Positions 1 through 5,498 of a stretch of DNA of 7,472 nucleotides are shown piece by piece. A program made the translations under genes and the position numbers. The DNA comes from Candidatus Dojkabacteria bacterium (GTDB lineage Bacteria > Patescibacteriota > Dojkabacteria > SC72 > JAFGCJ01): NCBI GenBank assembly GCA_028696915.1, contig JAQVGB010000044.1, positions 1 to 7,472 of the forward strand. Reading direction: 5' to 3'. Each line of letters begins with the position of its first letter. The first letter of the stretch is position 1. The notes beneath the pieces are model-generated. The model searched no databases, was not told where the DNA came from, and saw only the letters and a list, made by a program, of their open reading frames with translations.

Positions 1-1111
1 TCTTTTGCCGCGTAGAAGTTCTGATCTTCAAACCGGAAACCGACGCACCCACCTGCCGCTTGATCCCTGATACGAAACCCTTTTCTTTTGTTTTCTCCAG
101 TAATGCCTTTGCCTTTTGAACAATCGGCACTGACGCGAGAGCAGGAATTTTTGACGAGACCGCAGTGACTATACCCGACGTCCTCCTCTGCTGATCCTTC
201 TGGTCCCCCTGAAGCGCTTGTCCCATGATCGCCGGACCGGAAGGAGTAGTATACCCCTCTGCACCGCCATCTTTTATACCCCCGGGGGTATACGCACCAT
301 CCCCTTCAACTTCATCCGCACCCTCATATTCAGACAGCCCTCCGTTGTCGCTTTTTGTCTCCACATCAGTCAATTGGGCACCCTGACCTTCAACCGCATC
401 ATGCCCGTCCAGCACGGACGCATCCAGCCTGGTATCCTCGATCCCATACCCAACCGCCCAAATATACTGATTACCAACCATATTTTCAGAAAAAAGATCC
501 AGCTCATGGCCCGCCTGCCTCCAATCGGACAGTTTTTCGTATCCGTCCTCTTCGTAGACCGCAAGGAACGATTCGAGAAGTTTCGGCGTCGACACAAGAG
601 CGATATCCCCCTCCTCCATCGGAAAACTTCCGACAGATACTTCTTCACGGTAACTTTCACCACGGTACGAAGGGACCATGTCGGAAAGCGAGATTGCCTT
701 TCCCCTTCGGAACAGGACCATTGACGGATTGCCCATAAATGCGACGTACGCGTTGCCTCCACAAAACGAAAACGCACACAGGTGGAGATCGACGCCCTGC
801 TCCGATACGACCTCCTCGTTCTTTATCAATTCAATCAGCCGTTTCTGGGCAGATTTGACCGCACGACGCATCGACTGCGCCGGTACGGATTCCGAATAGT
901 AATACTCTTCTTTGAAACTGTCCCACATAAATTTCGACGCCCGCTCTCCGGGGAAGTCTTCAGGACCGATCAACGATACAAGCAGACCGGCATCCCCCTT
1001 ACTATCGCGCAGTGTTTCATCTGACGGCTCGTACCAGTACGAATACGTCACATTTCCACCTGTCCGGCCTGAGGGAGATAGCGTTTTGAACGAAATTGGC
1101 AGTCTTTCCAT
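1..1111 (-). CDS. PP2C-fold pseudophosphatase-like protein (3' end outside window)
   Basis: From the ATG at 1111 the minus strand is open for 370 codons to the window edge, with no stop; GTG at 1117 is an alternative start. Residues 1-225 follow the order of PP2C/SpoIIE-type phosphatase motifs: GLLVSLIGPEDFPGERASKF (42-61), GGNAYVAFMGNPSMVLFRRG (118-137), VGSFPMEEGDIALVSTPKLL (160-179) and GNQYIWAVGYGIED (213-226). In active enzymes these read approximately DGxGG, GDSRxYLxRxG, GDxLLLxTDGL and DNxT. The metal-binding and neighbouring aspartates are absent in all four, so it is probably inactive. Residues 226-310 are an acidic Gly-rich linker and 330-370 are basic. The gene sits 33 nt behind the two-helix gene and is probably co-transcribed. 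A regulatory or binding role in the secretion-like system is inferred. The fold call is by motif order only. Confidence 0.75.
   Translation of the reverse strand, partial: MERLPISFKTLSPSGRTGGNVTYSYWYEPSDETLRDSKGDAGLLVSLIGPEDFPGERASKFMWDSFKEEYYYSESVPAQSMRRAVKSAQKRLIELIKNEEVVSEQGVDLHLCAFSFCGGNAYVAFMGNPSMVLFRRGKAISLSDMVPSYRGESYREEVSVGSFPMEEGDIALVSTPKLLESFLAVYEEDGYEKLSDWRQAGHELDLFSENMVGNQYIWAVGYGIEDTRLDASVLDGHDAVEGQGAQLTDVETKSDNGGLSEYEGADEVEGDGAYTPGGIKDGGAEGYTTPSGPAIMGQALQGDQKDQQRRTSGIVTAVSSKIPALASVPIVQKAKALLEKTKEKGFVSGIKRQVGASVSGLKIRTSTRQK
275..292. repeat. Perfect 18-bp palindrome inside the linker of the PP2C-like gene
   Basis: TATACCCCCGGGGGTATA is a perfect palindrome without a spacer. It encodes part of the YTPGGIK stretch in the acidic linker. 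A further GGGGTATAC on the minus strand (250-258) partly repeats one arm. It may be a protein-binding site or a by-product of Gly/Pro codons. Confidence 0.6.
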
Positions 1112-1144
1112 GGTCACGAGTGTAATTTTGTGTGCCGCAGAGGC

Positions 1145-1372
1145 CTAGAACAAGACCAAGAGGCTGACTACGACACAAACGATCAATACCGCAACAAAAT
1201 GAATCTGCGCGAGCATCGACACAAGCCGCGACGCCTTTGTTCTCAGCGTATCGGCCAGTATCCGTATTCTAAACCCGAAAAGAAGTGAAAAGACGACATA
1301 GCCGAACATGAATACGAACAAGACCAGCCGGAGCGCGTTTTTTACAGTCAGCAGATCGATGATGTCAACCAT
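1145..1372 (-). CDS. Small two-helix membrane protein, function unknown
   Basis: The 75-residue protein consists almost only of two hydrophobic helices (about 12-34 and 57-75). They are separated by a basic segment, RIRILADTLRTKASR (35-49), so the loop is expected in the cytoplasm with both termini outside. Its ATG lies inside the end of the PH-domain gene (8-nt overlap) and it ends in TAG 33 nt before the next gene; this tight packing is good evidence that it is real. The size and pattern recall small DUF5657-like proteins found near type IV secretion genes in Patescibacteria, but I recognise this only loosely. No enzymatic motif is present. It may be an accessory or assembly subunit of the same membrane complex. 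Confidence 0.7.
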   Translation of the reverse strand: MVDIIDLLTVKNALRLVLFVFMFGYVVFSLLFGFRIRILADTLRTKASRLVSMLAQIHFVAVLIVCVVVSLLVLF

Positions 1373-2000
1373 TTTTTTGCTTCAGTTCCAATAAATCATT
1401 AATGGTGTCCTGGATATCACGCGGACGAGGAACATGCACAAACTCGAATTCTCTCTGCTCGGCCGCCGTCTGCACGTAGACGTTTCCGAAATCGAACACA
1501 ACTGCCCACATTCCTACCGCCGCATGCGACACATCCTCAATTTTCTCAAGCTGGGCCTCGGAAACACGATGATTAAACAGCTGATCGAAGTCGATATCGA
1601 CAATCCGCTGGTTTGTCACAATATTCACGTTGAAATACCATTTCAGGACACTTATGAGCGCAAACGAGGCCGTCAGCATGCCCCACAGGATCAGAAGGCC
1701 CAAACCAAACGCGGTATTTCCGGAAGAAATATCCGTATCCAGTGCACCAACGAGTGCATACAACAAAGGCGGCAGGATAATCATTCCGAAAAGGACCAGT
1801 AAAAGCGGAATAAACACTGCCGGATGCTGTCGAATAAGCAAAACGATGTTCTCATCCTGCTCCTGCCCGTCAAAGGACGTATCTTTGGGAAACGCGGCAA
1901 AGGCAGAAAACTGCCGCTTGTGCGAGGCATCTGAAATGCGCGCCAGATAACTTTTGAGCGACTGCGGTTTTTTAATATTGACCGACGATCTTTTTGGCAT
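1365..2000 (-). CDS. Bacterial PH-domain (bPH_2/YdbS-like) membrane protein
   Basis: From the ATG at 2000 the product has 211 residues. The frame also allows TTG at 2024 and ATG at 2015 (up to 219 residues), but the candidate promoter favours 2000. A basic, probably disordered N-terminus (1-40) leads to FDGQEQDENIVLLIRQHP (43-60), the usual entry to this family. Two membrane helices follow at about 61-83 and 96-119. The PH domain is at about 123-205: FNVNIVTNQRIVDIDFDQLF, the LEKIEDVS strand, then FGNVYVQTA and the helical end HVPRPRDIQDTINDLLE. Bacterial PH domains of this type are membrane-associated and their ligands are mostly unknown. The gene overlaps the next one by 8 nt, so the two are translationally coupled. 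A scaffold role for the secretion machine is conjecture. Confidence 0.85.
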   Translation of the reverse strand: MPKRSSVNIKKPQSLKSYLARISDASHKRQFSAFAAFPKDTSFDGQEQDENIVLLIRQHPAVFIPLLLVLFGMIILPPLLYALVGALDTDISSGNTAFGLGLLILWGMLTASFALISVLKWYFNVNIVTNQRIVDIDFDQLFNHRVSEAQLEKIEDVSHAAVGMWAVVFDFGNVYVQTAAEQREFEFVHVPRPRDIQDTINDLLELKQKNG

Positions 2001-2010
2001 CCTACCCAGT

Positions 2011-2019
2011 AGCATACCA
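2011..2019 (-). promoter_or_regulatory. Candidate extended -10 for the PH-domain gene
   Basis: TGGTATGCT on the minus strand is an extended -10 (TGn plus TATGCT). The same hexamer is used in the candidate promoter of pilin 1. Ten bases separate it from the ATG at 2000, giving a predicted leader of about 4 nt. No good -35 lies 16-18 nt upstream. This element argues for the ATG at 2000 over the TTG at 2024 or the ATG at 2015, both of which would overlap or precede the -10. Confidence 0.3.
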
Positions 2020-2050
2020 AACAAGCGGTGAAAGATAAAGGCTTTCGCGA

Positions 2051-2083
2051 AGGGTAAGGACTGAGGCCTGTCCTCCTTACCCT
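2051..2083 (-). terminator. Perfect 10-bp inverted repeat after the SpoIID-like gene
   Basis: The minus strand reads AGGGTAAGGA, a 13-nt loop that contains AGGCCT, then TCCTTACCCT. The repeat begins 28 nt after the stop codon at 2112. The stem has ten uninterrupted pairs, five of them G-C. The sequence after it is TCGCGAAAGCCTTTATC, not a pure T-run, so it is an imperfect intrinsic terminator at best. A partial extra copy, GTAAGGGT, lies just before it (2092-2099), so the segment could also be a binding site for a regulator of the downstream PH-domain gene. Confidence 0.5.
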
Positions 2084-2111
2084 AAGTCTAACCCTTACTC
2101 TCAGCATTAGC

Positions 2112-3887
2112 CTATCGCACCACAATATCGTAGAGACTGCTCCATAGCGCCAGATGCCCGCGGGATCTAAGCTTGAATACACTGTTAAACCTCCTGCCGT
2201 CGACATCCCTCGATCCGCTCGGCGCAACAACCCGCACCGTTGCCGAATAGCCCTCACTGCTGTTAAGCACAACAATACCGGTGATACCATCGATCGGCAC
2301 AATTCCCAGCGACGAAAGCTCCTCCCGCACCCGTCCGGCAGTCCAGCCGCCATAGGCCGGGGCGGAAAGGTACGGATTGTACGACTCCGGAAGTAGTGCG
2401 GCGTTAAGCAAATCCAGCATTTCCTCCTGTGTCAGCCACGGATGGACGTCCACTGCCGGATCGTACCACGCCTTGTAATACCACGGAGAGTTGCCGTAAG
2501 ACGGGCCTTCATACGCCCTGCCCTCTCCATCCACATCGGCAATCCGCTTCAAAAACGAAGGATTATAACTCCATCCAACATCGAAATCGGTCGGAAGGCG
2601 CGTGTATCCTCCTGCGGTTGACGCATAATATGCTGAAATAACGACACCACCCGAAGTGAGCACCTGCCCGCGCGTCTCCGCGACAGCCTGATGCCACCGT
2701 GCGGCGGCCGGATCGAATGCCTTCGAATGGTTATATACCTGACAATCCTGTGTCATGCAGATCGAAAGCGCTCCGTTTTGTGTGAACGCTATTGCATACG
2801 ACCGCGCAATGACCGCCTGGGCTTTCAGGGCTTCATATCCCCCGCTGTCCCCCCAGCTTGTGGGCATTTCCGCAATACCTTTCAGGTATTGGTCTTCAAA
2901 CGACATACTTCCGTACCCCACAACGCTTATCTGGTCCATTGCCGGATAGCTTTCCACGAAATCCGCATTGTAATATGCCATGAGTATTTGCCGATAGTCC
3001 TGCCCTGCCTTTGCCCGACCGTATGCCCCGTACTGGCTCAACCCGACCCTGTGGGGATATCCAATAGAGACAACTGCAAACGCCTGTGAAAATGGAGGAA
3101 ACGGTAGGCTTGTCGCGGAATCCTCGTACTCTCCGATAGAAGTCGATTCCTGTGTTGCCCGCATTTTTTCTGCGATCAGCGCCTCCTGTTCTGCCGTGAT
3201 GTTGGCTATCTGCCCGGCAAGCGACTGCTGGCGCTGAGTTTCCTCGGCCGCCAGCCGCTCATACACCGCCTTTTCCGCTTCCAGGACCGCCATTTGACCG
3301 GAAAGTTCCTCCGCATTCGACTGAAGCGCTAAAATATCCGACGAGAGCACATTGTATTCAGCGGCGGCCTGTGCCTGCTGTGCGCTGTGTTCCTTCAACT
3401 GGCTGACCATGTGGGACAGGCCGAACCGGTGAAATCCCATCTGCCGGATAACCGCGCTCAATCCTTTGGAGGAAAAAATCAGGTCGACCAGACTGGTGCG
3501 AGACCGTTTGTACAGCGTGCGGGATGCACCGGTCAGATTGCTCTGAGTGGTCCTGACCAGCTCCTCCAGCTCTGCAACTTTTCTTTCTGCATCAAGCCTT
3601 TTCTGCTCGTTCTCTGCCAATTCCGCCCGCATCGCCTCAATATCGGTGCCGAGCGCCGTGAGCCGCTCGGATAGCGTCAGCCCTTCCTGCTGATACTGGA
3701 ACTGCCGAGCCTCACTTTCTTCAAGCTCGCTTTTGCGCTTTTCCAGCTCATCGCCCTTTTGCTCTATCTGGTCGTCGATCGACGCCAAAACGACGTTGAA
3801 ACGATCCAACGATTGGCCCGAGTGCAAAAGACACAGGACAAGTAGAATAAGAAGGACTTTTATCGTCCATCCACGAAGAACGTTCAT
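2112..3887 (-). CDS. Secreted EnvC/PcsB-like coiled coil fused to SpoIID/LytB peptidoglycan lytic domain
   Basis: The 591-residue protein starts with a signal peptide or anchor (1-24, hydrophobic KVLLILLVLCLL). Two long coiled-coil segments follow (about 31-120 and 160-245). Between them is YKRSRTSLVDLIFSSKGLSAVIRQM (126-150), which resembles the hinge of EnvC and PcsB, the coiled-coil proteins that work with FtsEX in cell division. The SpoIID/LytB domain covers about 270-590: HRVGLSQYGAYGRAKAGQDY (279-298), YLKGIAEMPTSW (334-345, E340 in the place of the catalytic Glu), EALKAQAVIARSYA (352-365) and SAYYASTAGGYT (418-429). C377 and C382 (CMTQDC-QVY) may form a disulfide. SpoIID cleaves glycan strands that lack peptide stems. 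Here there is no sign of sporulation; wall opening for the neighbouring pilin system is an inference, and division-related wall turnover is the alternative. Confidence 0.9.
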   Translation of the reverse strand: MNVLRGWTIKVLLILLVLCLLHSGQSLDRFNVVLASIDDQIEQKGDELEKRKSELEESEARQFQYQQEGLTLSERLTALGTDIEAMRAELAENEQKRLDAERKVAELEELVRTTQSNLTGASRTLYKRSRTSLVDLIFSSKGLSAVIRQMGFHRFGLSHMVSQLKEHSAQQAQAAAEYNVLSSDILALQSNAEELSGQMAVLEAEKAVYERLAAEETQRQQSLAGQIANITAEQEALIAEKMRATQESTSIGEYEDSATSLPFPPFSQAFAVVSIGYPHRVGLSQYGAYGRAKAGQDYRQILMAYYNADFVESYPAMDQISVVGYGSMSFEDQYLKGIAEMPTSWGDSGGYEALKAQAVIARSYAIAFTQNGALSICMTQDCQVYNHSKAFDPAAARWHQAVAETRGQVLTSGGVVISAYYASTAGGYTRLPTDFDVGWSYNPSFLKRIADVDGEGRAYEGPSYGNSPWYYKAWYDPAVDVHPWLTQEEMLDLLNAALLPESYNPYLSAPAYGGWTAGRVREELSSLGIVPIDGITGIVVLNSSEGYSATVRVVAPSGSRDVDGRRFNSVFKLRSRGHLALWSSLYDIVVR

Positions 3888-3895
3888 ACGAACCT

Positions 3896-3924
3896 ATTAT
3901 AGAGAGATGACCAAAGAAGCTCAA
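3896..3924 (-). promoter_or_regulatory. Promoter for the SpoIID-like gene (near-leaderless)
   Basis: Minus strand: TTGAGC (-35, 4 of 6, 3919-3924), a spacer of exactly 17 nt, and a perfect TATAAT (-10, 3896-3901). Eight bases (AGGTTCGT) separate the -10 from the ATG at 3887, so the predicted transcript begins about two bases before the start codon. There is no room for a Shine-Dalgarno sequence. This is the strongest promoter match in the window. Confidence 0.55.
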
Positions 3925-3940
3925 ACGAATGATATACAGA

Positions 3941-3957
3941 CCAGCATCCTCTGCTGG
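3941..3957 (-). terminator. Small stem-loop after the pilin array
   Basis: Thirteen bases after the stop of pilin 5 the transcript can form CCAGCA-GAGGA-TGCTGG, a perfect 6-bp stem with a 5-nt loop. A run of T does not follow directly (TCTGTATATCATT), so as an intrinsic terminator it would be weak. It may be an attenuator or a 3' stabiliser of the pilin mRNA, ahead of the separate promoter of the next gene. Confidence 0.35.
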
Positions 3958-3969
3958 AGTCATTCAAGA

Positions 3970-4284
3970 CTATGTACAGTCGATATTAAAACCCCTCAGC
4001 GATCCCGGCGTTAATCCAAGAAGGTCTTCCATCGTTCCCATGATCACCATCATGAGCGCAAGTATCACCATTCCGATAAATGCCCACAAGATCGTACTCG
4101 TTGACCGGCTGACCTTCTGTGAATCACCGGCAGACATGAACCACAACACGCCCCCATAGGTGAACATTCCGAACAAGGCGATTCCAATAAGTGGCCACAT
4201 GCGGTCAAACACATTGGTAACCACCTCATCAAGCTGACAAAGTGGAGTCGCGGCGGCATAGGCACGCGAAATCAATCCATCCAT
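3970..4284 (-). CDS. T4SS-type pilin-like protein 5 (divergent, two cysteines)
   Basis: This 104-residue protein has helices at about 26-50 and 64-82 and the loop FMSAGDSQKVSRS (49-61). It keeps SAGD-x-x-K, but helix 2 begins ILWAFIGMVILALMMVIMG instead of the NALIGL seen in pilins 3 and 4, making it the most diverged copy. C16 lies near the N-terminus and C103 is the penultimate residue. If both tails lie on the outer side of the membrane, they could form a disulfide or link neighbouring subunits. An in-frame TGA upstream makes the ATG the only sensible start, and there is no Shine-Dalgarno sequence. The gene is 43 nt behind pilin 4 and probably shares its transcript. A minor pilin or a cap/base component are alternatives; its exact role is unknown. 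Confidence 0.75.
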   Translation of the reverse strand: MDGLISRAYAAATPLCQLDEVVTNVFDRMWPLIGIALFGMFTYGGVLWFMSAGDSQKVSRSTSTILWAFIGMVILALMMVIMGTMEDLLGLTPGSLRGFNIDCT

Positions 4285-4327
4285 ACCGTCAGATCATTAG
4301 TTACGAAATTCGTCCGTTTCTCGGAAT

Positions 4328-4723
4328 CTACCCAAGCACAACCGGAAGCGCTGAACCCGGATCAATTTCACCGGGTGTAACACCCAATTTGTCGAGAACA
4401 AAGTTGACGATCAGTCCTGCGATGATGACGATAACAAGACCTATAAGTGCATTCGCGATCCCCTTCTGCGCTTTTTCGGTTTTATTCGAATCACCCGCAG
4501 CGGTCATATAGGTGAAACCGTTATAGACAAGGAACACAACGGCAACAACTGCCGCAAGCACGATTGCCGTGTTCAGTCCGATCCGGATAATTTCGTCAAG
4601 ATCGCTTCCGGCTCCCGGCGGCGGCGGCATCCACGGAGCGCTTGCATGCACGGTTGCTGGAAGAAGCATCAATCCCCCAACCATCAGCGAGAGATTGCTC
4701 AAAATCTGCTTCGCAATTTTCAT
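4328..4723 (-). CDS. T4SS-type pilin-like protein 4 with Sec signal peptide
   Basis: The product has 131 residues and is the only array member with a convincing signal peptide: basic MKIAKQ, hydrophobic LMVGGLMLLPAT, then VHA-SAP, with cleavage expected near residue 27. A Pro/Gly-rich stretch (WMPPPPGAGSD, 31-41) comes next. Helices are at about 48-68 and 92-111, with the loop MTAAGDSNKTEKAQKGIANALIGL at 73-96. The hydrophobic tail GSALPVVLG extends further than in its paralogues. The signal peptide, family motifs and size (about 100 residues after cleavage) match classical VirB2/TrbC pilin precursors best, so this is the most plausible major pilin. It has its own candidate promoter. Major-subunit status is an inference. 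Confidence 0.87.
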   Translation of the reverse strand: MKIAKQILSNLSLMVGGLMLLPATVHASAPWMPPPPGAGSDLDEIIRIGLNTAIVLAAVVAVVFLVYNGFTYMTAAGDSNKTEKAQKGIANALIGLVIVIIAGLIVNFVLDKLGVTPGEIDPGSALPVVLG

Positions 4724-4768
4724 TAATAAATTCGCTAAAGTAATATATCTTATAGTGTTCTGGTGATT

Positions 4769-4797
4769 ACTATATCATAAAGGAACCGTATTGTTAA
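4769..4797 (-). promoter_or_regulatory. Candidate internal promoter before pilin genes 4 and 5
   Basis: The 91-nt gap between pilin genes 3 and 4 is AT-rich. It contains TTAACA (-35, 5 of 6, 4792-4797), a 17-nt spacer and TATAGT (-10, 5 of 6, 4769-4774) preceded by TGA, an extended -10. Transcription would begin near 4762, leaving a leader of about 39 nt before the ATG at 4723. The -35 lies inside a small inverted repeat, GTATT-GTT-AATAC on the plus strand (4788-4800), which could be an operator or chance. A second possible -10 (TATAAG) lies further downstream. This is the best-scoring promoter in the pilin array by eye and suggests that pilins 4 and 5 can be expressed separately. Confidence 0.45.
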
Positions 4798-4814
4798 TAC
4801 CTTCTCCGCGCTGT

Positions 4815-5168
4815 TTACAGGGTCGGTATCGCAAGGACCGTGATCAGGTGCTCGACTCCCAGCAGTCGGGCGATAAAGTTAAAGAAGAGCCCGGACAGAA
4901 CAACGACAACCAGGCCGATCAGCGCATTCGTCACCATGTCCTGTCCTTTTTTAACCTTGTTCGCGTCACCCGCGGATGCGATGATATTGTAGCCTCCGAC
5001 AATGATAAATGCGACAGCCGCGACACCGGCAAACATAAAGGCGGTCGTGAACACCAACCTGATCAAGCTGACAAGATCACTGGTGTCCCGAGGAATACCG
5101 GGCATCGGTGAAATACCGGGACCGATCAGGTCCGGAGCCGCCGCAAGGATCTTTCCGAAAAACGCCAC
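4815..5168 (-). CDS. T4SS-type pilin-like protein 3 (VirB2-like, GTG start)
   Basis: The start is GTG at 5168, 12 nt after the stop of pilin 2; that TGA lies in the same frame, so no earlier start exists. The 117-residue protein opens with a segment rich in Pro and Gly (11-27, APDLIGPGISPMPGIPR) that is absent from its neighbours. Helices follow at about 36-58 and 82-100, with the loop IASAGDANKVKKGQDMVTNALIGL at 63-86. The loop and the NALIGL start of helix 2 identify it as a VirB2-like pilin. There is no clear signal peptide and no Shine-Dalgarno sequence. The short gap and the weak GTG start suggest translation coupled to pilin 2. A function as a filament or pore subunit is inferred. Confidence 0.82.
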   Translation of the reverse strand: MAFFGKILAAAPDLIGPGISPMPGIPRDTSDLVSLIRLVFTTAFMFAGVAAVAFIIVGGYNIIASAGDANKVKKGQDMVTNALIGLVVVVLSGLFFNFIARLLGVEHLITVLAIPTL

Positions 5169-5180
5169 CCGTGAGCGTGC

Positions 5181-5477
5181 TCAAATTAAATCAAATCCCA
5201 GAATCCCGGCAACCGCCCGGGTCATGAAGTATGCAAAAATGATAATTCCAACACCAATAACCGCATTCAGCATGGTATCGACACCCTTACGGACCTTATC
5301 CGCATCCCCTGCGCTTGTCAGCCACAGAAAGCCACCATACAGAAAGAGACCGAACAGTGCAATTCCCACGATTCCATAAAAAATTGGGAGAATTGAATTC
5401 ACAATGCCGGAAATACTCGTGACGCTCGACGGCCACGTAATCGTCGCGGCGTGAGCCTTCCCTACGATCGAGAACAT
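5181..5477 (-). CDS. T4SS-type pilin-like protein 2 (VirB2-like, two TM helices)
   Basis: The 98-residue product has helices at about 26-50 and 70-88 and the canonical loop LTSAGDADKVRKG at 53-65, then TMLNAVIGVGIII. This is the closest match to the family consensus in the array. The N-terminus MFSIVGKAHAATITW contains an AHA-A sequence like a signal peptidase site, but the hydrophobic stretch before it is too short for a standard signal peptide. The ATG start is fixed by an in-frame TAG 9 nt upstream. The gene ends in TGA, and pilin gene 3 continues in the same reading frame after four codons. Co-transcription with pilin 1 is likely (21-nt gap). Its role as a structural subunit of a secretion-type filament or pore is inferred from the family. 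Confidence 0.85.
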   Translation of the reverse strand: MFSIVGKAHAATITWPSSVTSISGIVNSILPIFYGIVGIALFGLFLYGGFLWLTSAGDADKVRKGVDTMLNAVIGVGIIIFAYFMTRAVAGILGFDLI

Positions 5478-5498
5478 TCTCTGTCGCTATCGTAAAAG

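Noticed and set aside
218..724. Plus-strand ORF of 168 codons, and the minus-strand ORF at 370-777
   Set aside because: Both overlap the longer minus-strand frame 1111-1, which has PP2C-like motifs and fits the operon spacing; the products are rich in Arg, Trp and Pro, as expected for shadow frames.
1781..2353. Minus-strand ORF of 190 codons
   Set aside because: It runs out of frame across the end of the SpoIID gene, the inverted repeat and the start of the PH-domain gene, all better explained otherwise.
4301..4311. ACGAAATTCGT inverted repeat between pilin genes 4 and 5
   Set aside because: The arms are only five bases with a one-base centre, too short to form a hairpin, and no promoter lies nearby.
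5181..5183. TGA recoded as Gly (genetic code 25)
   Set aside because: TGA ends the helicase-nuclease, the PH-domain gene and pilin 2 exactly where family members end, and no gene contains an internal TGA.
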